Source of the DNA: Parvularcula sp038749595
Lineage (GTDB): Bacteria > Pseudomonadota > Alphaproteobacteria > Caulobacterales > Parvularculaceae
Direction: 5' to 3'
Length of the DNA: 64,000 nucleotides
NCBI GenBank assembly: GCA_038749595.1
Contig: JBCDHW010000004.1
Span: 62,001 to 126,000 of the forward strand
Below the pieces are notes generated by a model. The model saw nothing but the letters and a program-made list of their open reading frames with translations, did no database searches and was not told where the DNA came from. Made by a program: the position numbers and the translations under genes. Of the stretch, positions 1-6,989 are shown in pieces. The first letter of the stretch is position 1. Each line of letters opens with the position of its first letter.

Positions 1-1283
1 TCTCGCGCGGCAGGATAGCCGTCCCATGCATCAGTGTTGAGCGGCAGGCCAAGCTGTCCAATTGCTAAGAAGCCTCGGATTTGCGGGAAGCCGACCTCGA
101 ATTCCTGAATTTGCTCTTCGGTGAGGAAGGGGAGGAGGTCAGGCGATTTCACCCGCGCCATCATCACCTGGTTGCCGATCACACGCCACGTATCACCGCG
201 CGCGACGGACGTTTCGAGCGCTTCTTCGACGTAGGCGAGTTGCTCGGCGCCCAAAAGCTCCCGGGAGGGATCGCCAAGAACATCGCGTACGAAGTTTTCA
301 AGCGCCTCCGGTCCTGTGAGCTGCGGGAGGTACTGATCATAAGCGACCGGGTGATCGCGCGCCGTCAGACGGCTTTCGATGATCGGCAGCGTTAGGAAAC
401 GGCCCCAAGAGTAGGATCTGAACAATTGCTCGCGCAGGCGTCCGGGTTCGGGTTCGCGAACGGGCATGTATTCGTAATAGGCCTGCATCGCCGCCCGTTT
501 GCGCCCCGCCCAGTCTCCCTCCGACGTAGGCTGATGGTTCTCAGCCCCGTCTTTAAAGCTGTCGTTCGACGTTTCGTGGTCATCCCAGATCGCGATCATT
601 CCGTGCGCTGCATGCATCCTCTGCGCGGCGCCGTCGCGTTTGTATTGGCGATGCCGACGGCGGTAATCGTCAAGGGTCAATGTTTCTCGGGCGGGATCAT
701 GGGGCCTGCCAACGGCGATCCCTGCCTCTCCGCCGTATCCGTCTGGTCCGTACTCGTAGAAGTAGTCGCCCAGGTGAATGACCGCGTCAAAATCCGCATC
801 CCGCGCGATGTGATCGTAGGCGTTGAAGTAGCCGAAATTGTAGTTGGAGCAGCTAACGACCGCGAAGCGGACGCGTTCTGTTTCTTCCGGCAAGGTTTTC
901 GTCTTGCCGATTGGGCTCGTCGCTCCGAGCGCGCGGAACCGATACGCATACTGACGACCTGGCTCAAGGCCATCGGCGACGACTTTCACCGTGTAGTCCC
1001 GCTCTGGTCCCGTCTCGCTGCGTTGCTGCCAAACGACACGGGCGAATGTTGCATCTTCGGCGACCTCAACATCAACCGGTATGCGCCCGCTGTTGTTACC
1101 CTCGACGCGCGTCCACAGCACAACGGAGTCGGCCGCAGGGTCACCGCTCGCGATCCCGCAGGAGAAGGCGGTATTGGCGCTTGATCCTGCAGAAGAAAAC
1201 CGCCCGAGTTCTGGTTTGGAAACGCACGCTGCGGTCCCGCCGGCCAAACCCGCAAAGACAGTATTGCGACGCGTTATCAACAT
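1..1283 (-). CDS. PhoD-like alkaline phosphatase/phosphodiesterase (3' end cut by window edge)
   Basis: Reading the minus strand from the ATG at 1283 gives 427 codons with no stop before the window edge; PhoD proteins usually run past 500 residues, so the C-terminus is missing. A twin-arginine pair (R5-R6) followed by a small hydrophobic stretch suggests Tat export. An N-terminal fibronectin-like PhoD domain (about residues 38-130) precedes the metallophosphatase core. That core shows SCSNYNFGYFNAY (about 144-156), DAVIHLGDYFYEY (166-178) and WDDHETSND (233-241), the metal-ligand blocks of the family. The product probably hydrolyses phosphate mono- or diesters outside the cytoplasm. It is transcribed divergently from the polyamine operon. 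Substrate and any phosphate-starvation control cannot be read here. Confidence 0.9.
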   Translation of the reverse strand, partial: MLITRRNTVFAGLAGGTAACVSKPELGRFSSAGSSANTAFSCGIASGDPAADSVVLWTRVEGNNSGRIPVDVEVAEDATFARVVWQQRSETGPERDYTVKVVADGLEPGRQYAYRFRALGATSPIGKTKTLPEETERVRFAVVSCSNYNFGYFNAYDHIARDADFDAVIHLGDYFYEYGPDGYGGEAGIAVGRPHDPARETLTLDDYRRRHRQYKRDGAAQRMHAAHGMIAIWDDHETSNDSFKDGAENHQPTSEGDWAGRKRAAMQAYYEYMPVREPEPGRLREQLFRSYSWGRFLTLPIIESRLTARDHPVAYDQYLPQLTGPEALENFVRDVLGDPSRELLGAEQLAYVEEALETSVARGDTWRVIGNQVMMARVKSPDLLPFLTEEQIQEFEVGFPQIRGFLAIGQLGLPLNTDAWDGYPAAR

Positions 1284-1440
1284 GATAGAGCTTCCCAAGG
1301 TGCTGGTCCCTCCGCCTAACGCGGCAAGCGATTGAAAGCACCCCCCGTCATTATCTCTTTACAATGGCAGCAAGCCGAAGTAGCCGCCCGCACCTGCCGT
1401 ATCCCACAAAAGCCCTGCGTGACGGGGCCCACTGCACGGG

Positions 1441-1503
1441 GTTCGGCACTGTTGCTGAACGGCGGTCAGGGAGCTTGCTCCGTAGTCGCCTTACACACGG
1501 AGG
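1441..1503 (+). promoter_or_regulatory. Structured leader and ribosome-binding site ahead of the polyamine operon
   Basis: The 229-nt gap before the decarboxylase holds an 8-nt/8-nt hairpin (GTTCGGCA 1441-1448 with TGCTGAAC 1453-1460, one G-T pair). A second inverted repeat follows (GGAGC 1470-1474, GCTCC 1477-1481), then a strong Shine-Dalgarno GGAGG at 1499-1503. Alphaproteobacterial ornithine decarboxylase genes sometimes carry the speF RNA leader, but I cannot confirm that family by eye. No other gene is visible between 1284 and 1512. Confidence 0.4.
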
Positions 1504-1512
1504 TCCCATGCG

Positions 1513-2688
1513 GTGGTCCAATTCGATAACGCGCGGCGGTTAGCCGACTCTCTACGTCCTGAAGAGCCTGTCCTGCTCCGTCGGCCGCACGCTGTGCGCC
1601 GGGCGGCTTCGTTTTTTCTCGACCAGTTTCCGGGCTCTATTTTCTATGCCGTCAAGGCAAACCCTGATCCTTGGCTGATCCAGCAGCTTTGGGAAGCGGG
1701 GGTTCGCTGTTTCGATGCTGCGTCGCTGGCGGAAGTGCGCCACGTTCGCGCCGCGCTTCCCAATGCCGCGATTGCTTTCATGCATCCGATTAAGTCGGAG
1801 CGGGCCATTGCCGAAGCCTATTTCGAGCACGGCGTTCGGATCTTCGCTGTCGATTCCCTGCGTGAGCTGACAAAACTCCACACCGCGACGGGGCAGGCGG
1901 ATGATCTCACGATCTGCATTCGTCTTCAGGTCGCTTCGGACCTTGCCAAGATCTCGTTGGCGTCAAAGTTCGGCGCCCGCGAAGCCGACGAAGTCGCACT
2001 CCTCCAGGCCGCGCGGCGCCTCGCCAAGCGCCTAGGCGTCGCGTTCCACGTTGGCAGCCAAGCCATGAGCCCAGCAGCCTTCGTTGGCGCGATGGACCGC
2101 AGTGCCCGCGCCGTGCGCCGCTCGGGTGTGTTCATCGATATCCTTGACGTGGGCGGAGGGTTTCCCGCGCACTATCCCGGCATGGAACCGCCAGCGCTCG
2201 AAGCATTCTTCGCTGAGATCAGCGATCGGTGGGCGGAGTTTCCGTCTGCGGCCAACGCCGAGCTCTGGTGCGAGCCGGGCAGGGCGCTCTCCGCCGAGGC
2301 GGAGAGCCTCCTCGTCCGGGTCGAAGATCGCCGCGGAGACACGCTCTATATCAACGACGGCGGCTTCGGCGCGCTTTACGACGCCGCAAACTTGGACTGG
2401 CGCTTCCCTTGCGCCAACCGCAGCCGTGATGGCGCGCCCCTGGTTGAGTTCGACCTGTTTGGCCCGACGTGCGACGATGCTGATGCGATGCGGGGCCCCT
2501 TCTTGCTGCCCGAGGACACACAGCCGGGCGACTATATCGAGTTTGGTACTGTCGGCGCTTATGGCCGGTCGATGGTCACCCAATTCAATGGGTACGGAAC
2601 GTATCAGGAAGCTGACCTGACCGATGACCCATTTCAATCCGTCTACACAGGCGCGCGCGTGGCGTTCGCCGAGGAGGCCCAGTCATGA
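1513..2688 (+). CDS. Ornithine decarboxylase (fold III PLP enzyme)
   Basis: The enzyme decarboxylates ornithine, possibly also lysine, to the diamine, the first step of polyamine synthesis. The 391-residue protein carries the PLP-lysine motif YAVKAN (K48), HVGSQ (179-183), the glycine loop DVGGGFP (212-218), EPGR (254-257) and the active-site cysteine block FGPTCDD (C320). This is the eukaryotic-like alanine-racemase-fold ODC and not the large fold I SpeC. The start is GTG 1513, 9 nt after GGAGG. An ATG at 1509 is out of frame and opens only an 11-codon ORF. The stop overlaps speD by 4 nt, so the two genes are probably translationally coupled. Confidence 0.9.
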   Translation: MVQFDNARRLADSLRPEEPVLLRRPHAVRRAASFFLDQFPGSIFYAVKANPDPWLIQQLWEAGVRCFDAASLAEVRHVRAALPNAAIAFMHPIKSERAIAEAYFEHGVRIFAVDSLRELTKLHTATGQADDLTICIRLQVASDLAKISLASKFGAREADEVALLQAARRLAKRLGVAFHVGSQAMSPAAFVGAMDRSARAVRRSGVFIDILDVGGGFPAHYPGMEPPALEAFFAEISDRWAEFPSAANAELWCEPGRALSAEAESLLVRVEDRRGDTLYINDGGFGALYDAANLDWRFPCANRSRDGAPLVEFDLFGPTCDDADAMRGPFLLPEDTQPGDYIEFGTVGAYGRSMVTQFNGYGTYQEADLTDDPFQSVYTGARVAFAEEAQS

Positions 2689-3125
2689 GCCAGACCAACA
2701 TCCTTCCCTTTGAGCAGCCTGCGAATGATCTGCACCAAGACGGTGAGACGCTGGACCATTTCATCGTCCGTGATGGGAAGGTTTATGCAGGAACGCACCT
2801 CATCATCGACCTCGTTGGCGCCAAAAACCTGACGGATAAGCCGCGGATGGAAAAGGCGTTTCTTGATTGCGTGCGCGAATGCGGCGCGACGCTCCTTCAT
2901 ATGCACATCCACACATTCTTGCCGTCGGGCGGTCTTTCGGGCGTCGCGGTTCTCGCCGAAAGCCATATCTCCGTACACACCTGGCCGGAGCGCGACTATG
3001 CCGCGTTCGACGTCTTTATGTGCGGCGGCGCGGAGCCCGAAAAGGCTATCGCGATCCTCAAAAACGCCTTCGACGCTGACCAAGTGAACGTGCAGACTTT
3101 CTATCGCGGCGAGGGCGTTGCGTGA
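2685..3125 (+). CDS. speD: S-adenosylmethionine decarboxylase proenzyme
   Basis: A pyruvoyl enzyme that makes decarboxylated AdoMet, the aminopropyl donor for spermidine. The 146-residue proenzyme shows the self-cleavage block LAESHISVHTW. Cleavage is expected between E92 and S93, giving a pyruvoyl group from S93. H98 and C113 sit 5 and 20 residues beyond the serine, the spacing of the short bacterial class 1B enzymes. About 30 extra N-terminal residues precede the usual start of that class. It overlaps the decarboxylase upstream (ATGA) and spermidine synthase downstream (GTGA), which fixes both boundaries and indicates a coupled operon. Confidence 0.93.
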   Translation: MSQTNILPFEQPANDLHQDGETLDHFIVRDGKVYAGTHLIIDLVGAKNLTDKPRMEKAFLDCVRECGATLLHMHIHTFLPSGGLSGVAVLAESHISVHTWPERDYAAFDVFMCGGAEPEKAIAILKNAFDADQVNVQTFYRGEGVA

Positions 3126-3994
3126 CGAATTATCTGCACACGATAGGTGGCGAGACCTGGTTCAAGGAAGAGGTAACCGGCGCCATCGGCCATGCCCTGC
3201 GGGTTGATAAGGTCCTGTTCGAAGGCGAGATCGAGCACCAGCATATCGTTGTATTCGAGAACGAGATCTTCGGACGGCTCTTCGCCCTCAACGGTTTCAT
3301 CCAGCTGTCGACGGCGGATGAGTTCATCTACCACGAGATGGTGACCCACGTGCCGCTCTTCGCCCATGGTGACCCGAAGCGCGTGCTGGTCATCGGCGGC
3401 GGCGACGGCGGGGCGATCCGCGAGATCCTCCGTCACCGGAACGTTGAGCATGTGAACCTCGTTGAGATCGAAGCAGATGTCGTTGATTTCGCAAAGAAAT
3501 GGTTCCCCAGCGTTTGTCAAGACGCCTTCGACGACCAGCGCCTCACCGTCACCATCACCGATGGAGCAAAATTCGTTCAGGAGACGGACGAGCGCTACGA
3601 CGTGGTCATTGTCGACAGCACTGACCCCGTCGGGCCAGGCGAAGTTCTCTTCACGGAGGAATTTTACGCTGGCTGCAAACGCGTGATGAACCCGGGCGGC
3701 GTGATGGTCACCCAGTGCGGCCTGCCGTTTCTTCAGCCTGCGGAGCTAAAGAAAGCTTCGGACAACCAAAAGACAGCCTTCGCCAACGTGAGCTTCTACG
3801 CCATCACCGTCCCAGCCTATTCAGGCGGCGTGATGACGCTCGGCTTCGCCAGCGACGAAGACCTGACGCCCCGCGACGAAGAAGTCCTCCGCCAACGGAT
3901 CAACGAGAGCGGCCTCGACTTCCAGTACTACACCTCCAGCGTCCACGCTGCAGCATTCAAGCTCCCCGAATACGTCGCCAAGATCGTCAGCTAG
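3122..3994 (+). CDS. speE: Spermidine synthase (polyamine aminopropyltransferase)
   Basis: It transfers the aminopropyl group of decarboxylated AdoMet to putrescine, giving spermidine and methylthioadenosine. The 290-residue protein has the AdoMet-binding GGGDGGAIRE (from about residue 92), the acidic LVEIEADV strand end, and the catalytic block VDSTDPVGP with D165 and D168. The length is normal for bacterial SpeE. The start is GTG 3122 inside the speD stop. Many alphaproteobacteria make homospermidine by carboxyspermidine or homospermidine synthase, so an adjacent speD-speE pair indicates genuine AdoMet-dependent spermidine synthesis in this organism. Confidence 0.94.
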   Translation: MTNYLHTIGGETWFKEEVTGAIGHALRVDKVLFEGEIEHQHIVVFENEIFGRLFALNGFIQLSTADEFIYHEMVTHVPLFAHGDPKRVLVIGGGDGGAIREILRHRNVEHVNLVEIEADVVDFAKKWFPSVCQDAFDDQRLTVTITDGAKFVQETDERYDVVIVDSTDPVGPGEVLFTEEFYAGCKRVMNPGGVMVTQCGLPFLQPAELKKASDNQKTAFANVSFYAITVPAYSGGVMTLGFASDEDLTPRDEEVLRQRINESGLDFQYYTSSVHAAAFKLPEYVAKIVS

Positions 3995-4008
3995 CGGAGA
4001 ATACGGGA

Positions 4009-4461
4009 GTGCCGGAGCAAGGTCTAAGCGCGCGCACGATTGCTTCGAGGTTAGGTTGGGCAATCCTTTTGGTATTTGCGATCCACGTCCTCCTGGCGGC
4101 AGTTATCGGCATCGCATTTATTGTGGCACCACTGGCAGGCGTAGGTGACGTGGGGTTTGAACTCTCGAGTTCACTGCTTCACTCAGTGGGCGAACTTCTC
4201 TTCCTGTCATTCCTTCTTGGGGCCAGCTTTTTCTTCACCCCATCAGCGCTTGTGGTGTTGGTGATCGGCTGGAGGGTGCGGCTTTTGCTTACGGTCGCTC
4301 CCATCGTGATGTCACTCGTCGCGATAGGCGTGACACTGATCATTCCGCTGTACCAGGAAGAGCTGACAGGTGCGCTCGGGTTGGGAATACCCGCAATCCT
4401 CTTCTTCATCCTCAACGACACCCTGATCTTAAAACCGTATACAAATTATGTTCGATCCTGA
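4009..4461 (+). CDS. Unknown small integral membrane protein in the polyamine operon
   Basis: From the GTG at 4009 the 150-residue product is almost entirely hydrophobic: about four membrane segments (roughly residues 13-38, 58-82, 87-107 and 117-137), a short basic N-terminus and no recognisable domain. It lies 14 nt after speE and overlaps agmatinase by 14 nt, so it should be transcribed with the polyamine genes. The open frame extends further upstream inside speE, but that part reads as a shadow of speE. No family was recognised. A role in polyamine transport or membrane association would be a guess from position only. Confidence 0.6.
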   Translation: MPEQGLSARTIASRLGWAILLVFAIHVLLAAVIGIAFIVAPLAGVGDVGFELSSSLLHSVGELLFLSFLLGASFFFTPSALVVLVIGWRVRLLLTVAPIVMSLVAIGVTLIIPLYQEELTGALGLGIPAILFFILNDTLILKPYTNYVRS

Positions 4462-5323
4462 TCACGAACCCGCGCCTGCCGACGCGCCCTTGGTGCGGAT
4501 CATCCCTTTTGGGCATGAGGCCACCGTCTCCTATGGCGGCGGGACGGCGAAGGGGCCGGGGGCGATTATCGAGGCGGCGCCGCAGGTGGAGCTCTTCGAC
4601 GAAGAGCTGTGGTGCGAGCCTATTCGGTCGTTCCGAACAGAAATCTCTGATATCCCCCCTCCGGCTTCGACGACCGAGACCGCCCTCGATGACCTCGCGC
4701 GGCACGTGCAAAGCGCCCTCGATGACGGCGCGTTCCCGCTGACCCTCGGCGGGGAGCATTCGATCACGCCTGGCGCGATCCGCCCCTTGGTTGAGAAGCA
4801 CGGCAAGCTCACGCTCCTCCACTTTGATGCCCACGCTGACCTCCGTGACGGCTACGACGGCGAGCACTTCAGCCACGCCGCCGCCATCCGCCGGTGCCTT
4901 GATGATGAGCGAGTCTCGGTGATCAGCTTTGGCATTCGCAACATCTCGCGCACCGAGATCCCGTTCCTTGAGGAGAATCGGCACCGCATCCACATCCACT
5001 GGGCTAAGGACAAGGCGTCTTGGAATATCGACGAGGCGCTGGAGCCGCTCGACGGCCAGCCGGTCTACGTCACGTTCGATCTCGACGGCTTTGACGGCTC
5101 CGTGATGCCCGCGACCGGCACGCCAGAGCCGGGAGGGCTCTTCTGGGACGATGTCATCCCGATCCTGAGGCAGGGAGTTGCGCGATCTCACGTCGTTGGC
5201 GCCGATATCGTGGAACTTGCGCCGCGGCCGGAGCTTCACGCCTGCGATTTTTTGGCCGCCAAATTATGTTATAAAATCCTAGGTTTCCGTTTTGCGCAAA
5301 GGTCTGTTGCAAAAAAGAGCTAG
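4448..5323 (+). CDS. speB: Agmatinase-family ureohydrolase
   Basis: A dimanganese hydrolase of the arginase/agmatinase family, expected to convert agmatine to putrescine and urea. All metal-ligand blocks are present: GGEHS (H104), HFDAHADLRDGY (D127, H129, D131) and TFDLDGFDGS (D211, D213), followed by the substrate-loop GTPEPGG. At 291 residues it has the normal length. It closes the operon after speE and the small membrane protein. No arginine decarboxylase is in the window, so agmatine would have to come from elsewhere. A related guanidino acid (guanidinobutyrate, guanidinopropionate) is an alternative substrate the motifs cannot exclude. Confidence 0.85.
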   Translation: MFDPDHEPAPADAPLVRIIPFGHEATVSYGGGTAKGPGAIIEAAPQVELFDEELWCEPIRSFRTEISDIPPPASTTETALDDLARHVQSALDDGAFPLTLGGEHSITPGAIRPLVEKHGKLTLLHFDAHADLRDGYDGEHFSHAAAIRRCLDDERVSVISFGIRNISRTEIPFLEENRHRIHIHWAKDKASWNIDEALEPLDGQPVYVTFDLDGFDGSVMPATGTPEPGGLFWDDVIPILRQGVARSHVVGADIVELAPRPELHACDFLAAKLCYKILGFRFAQRSVAKKS

Positions 5324-5378
5324 GCTGAGGTTGAACAGAGGTTACTGTCCCCCATCTGCGCTACGTGAGAGGTGCGCT

Positions 5379-5783
5379 ATGAATGAGATGAAGGAAACTG
5401 ACGACCGCCGGCGATCCCGCATTGCCTATGGCCTCGGCGCCGGTGTTGGCGCGTTTGTGGTGGGGACGGTCGGTTTGTCCCTCGCCATTTACCTGACAGG
5501 CGGCGAAACGGTTGCCCAATCGGCTGTCGCTGTTGACGAAATGGGCATGTTTGAGGTGACGAGTGCGGCTGCATTCGGCGTCGCGAGCGTTGTAATCAGC
5601 CTGGTGATGGGTCTTATCGGGCTTGTGACGGCAGCCGGGACAGCGGTCATTGGTTTGGCTTTTGGCGCCCTGGGCATTGCCGGTGCGGTGGTGATTGGCG
5701 CAGGCGTTGTTACCGGCCCCATCTTGTTGGCGGCAGCGCTCTATATTGTTATCAAACGACGGTTTTATCCTGACGTCATCTAA
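5379..5783 (+). CDS. Unknown glycine/alanine-rich membrane protein
   Basis: 134 residues starting at ATG 5379, with GAGAGG about 7 nt upstream; the open frame continues upstream, but that part overlaps speB. A charged N-terminus (EMKETDDRRRSR) is followed by three long Gly/Ala/Val membrane segments (about 14-38, 58-90 and 95-125) and a basic end, KRRFYPDV. No family was recognised. It follows speB by 55 nt and ends 34 nt before a strong hairpin terminator, so it may be the last gene of the polyamine transcript or a separate unit. Confidence 0.6.
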   Translation: MNEMKETDDRRRSRIAYGLGAGVGAFVVGTVGLSLAIYLTGGETVAQSAVAVDEMGMFEVTSAAAFGVASVVISLVMGLIGLVTAAGTAVIGLAFGALGIAGAVVIGAGVVTGPILLAAALYIVIKRRFYPDVI

Positions 5784-5817
5784 GGCGTCTGCCAAAGACC
5801 CGTACGATTTGGCTAAG

Positions 5818-5839
5818 AAGCGGCCTGTTGGGGCCGCTT
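5818..5839. terminator. Hairpin terminator between convergent genes
   Basis: A perfect 8-bp stem, AAGCGGCC (5818-5825) with GGCCGCTT (5832-5839), has a 6-nt loop and is followed on the plus strand by TTCTTTT. It lies between the membrane gene ending at 5783 and the bamF stop at 5849. It should end plus-strand transcription; on the minus strand the T-run is weaker. Confidence 0.85.
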
Positions 5840-5848
5840 TTCTTTTGC

Positions 5849-6403
5849 TTACTGGACGCCGGGCAGTGCGAGAACATTTTTGTCATCACTGGCAATCGTC
5901 ACCGAGGCGCCAACGCCGGTTACCGAGTCAACGGAACGCTGTCGCTGAGCAAACCACGCCTCGCGATCGTCGACCACCAGTGGCGCTGCTGAATCGTCGA
6001 CGGCGCCGTTGTTGTACCGCCAGAAAATCAGCCGGTTCGACAGGCTTGCATCCTTATCGGCCTGCCCACCGTTCTCAGCAGCCAGGATCGCGCGGATCGA
6101 AGGGTCGACGTTCACCGCGCCAACGAGCTGAATGAACGCAAGCTCGCCATTTGACGGAGGCGCTTTGGTCTGGTCGCCGAGCAGCAATTGTTGCGTGCGC
6201 TCAGACGTCGAAAGCTCCTGGGGGCGCGTCTCACCAGGCCGCGGGGGCCGCAGGGCATAATCCGGCGGGACGGTTAGCGGCGGCTTGGTCAGCACCGCGA
6301 ATTCATCGGGGGCGTTGCGGTTGCCCCCAGAAGGGCCGCCTGATGCACAAGCGGCAAGAAGGAGTGCGGACGATGCCAGAAGAAAGGAACAGCGCATGCT
6401 CAC
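5849..6403 (-). CDS. bamF: BamF-like DUF3035 outer-membrane assembly lipoprotein
   Basis: The 184-residue protein begins with a lipoprotein signal (LLLAAC, lipidated Cys19). It carries the DUF3035 hallmark NAPDEFAVLTKPPLTVPPDY (from about residue 30), followed by RPPRPGETRPQE. DUF3035 proteins were described in Caulobacter as BamF, an alphaproteobacteria-specific accessory of the BAM outer-membrane protein insertion machine. The gene lies 64 nt downstream of lspA, whose product processes lipoproteins, and is probably co-transcribed with ileS-lspA. Confidence 0.78.
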   Translation of the reverse strand: MSMRCSFLLASSALLLAACASGGPSGGNRNAPDEFAVLTKPPLTVPPDYALRPPRPGETRPQELSTSERTQQLLLGDQTKAPPSNGELAFIQLVGAVNVDPSIRAILAAENGGQADKDASLSNRLIFWRYNNGAVDDSAAPLVVDDREAWFAQRQRSVDSVTGVGASVTIASDDKNVLALPGVQ

Positions 6404-6467
6404 CTGCTAGAAAACTTCGCTTTCGATACAACGCAGCACGGCGCAGCGCCACCCCTCGCGGCGTGGA

Positions 6468-6989
6468 TTATCCTTCACCGCCCTTGCGCTTTTCAAGGAC
6501 CAACGCGTCCAAGAGGAGCAGCGCCACCCCGATATTGATCGCGGCATCGGCAACGTTGAAAATGTAAGCAAAGCCAAGGCCGGAAAAGTCGAGAAAGTCG
6601 ACCACATAGCCGTACGCGACGCGATCGATCAGGTTACCAATGGCGCCGCCGAGGATGATCCCTGCGCCTGCCGCCGTCACCGGTCGTTCGATCTTGGCAA
6701 GCCACCGCAGCAAGAAGCCGGAGATGACGAGCGCCAGGACCGACAGGATCACCCGGCTGACCATCCCGCCTGCGAACAGCCCAAAGCTGATCCCGCGGTT
6801 CTCCGTATACGTAAGATCAAAGATGGAGCTCAGCTCGATACGGTTGCCAAAGCGATCAGGTAACGCCAATCCGTATACGATCCAAAGCTTTGTGATTTGA
6901 TCAAGCAGCACCGTTCCAGCGGCGAGGATGAGACCGCGCCGAAACAACGGACGCTGGAACGCCACTTGGGCTGCCGTGATGATCTCCAT
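6468..6989 (-). CDS. lspA: Lipoprotein signal peptidase (signal peptidase II)
   Basis: An inner-membrane aspartyl protease that removes the signal peptide from prolipoproteins. The 173-residue product has four membrane segments and both catalytic aspartate motifs, GNLIDR (D122) and FNVADAAI (D147/148). The start is ATG 6989, which overlaps the ileS stop (ATGA); a start ten codons further upstream would lie inside ileS. The ileS-lspA pairing is the classical proteobacterial arrangement and supports translational coupling. Confidence 0.95.
   Translation of the reverse strand: MEIITAAQVAFQRPLFRRGLILAAGTVLLDQITKLWIVYGLALPDRFGNRIELSSIFDLTYTENRGISFGLFAGGMVSRVILSVLALVISGFLLRWLAKIERPVTAAGAGIILGGAIGNLIDRVAYGYVVDFLDFSGLGFAYIFNVADAAINIGVALLLLDALVLEKRKGGEG

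Noticed and set aside
426..1184. 252-codon plus-strand open frame at the left edge
   Set aside because: It is the shadow of the minus-strand PhoD-like gene, whose metal-binding motifs are clear.
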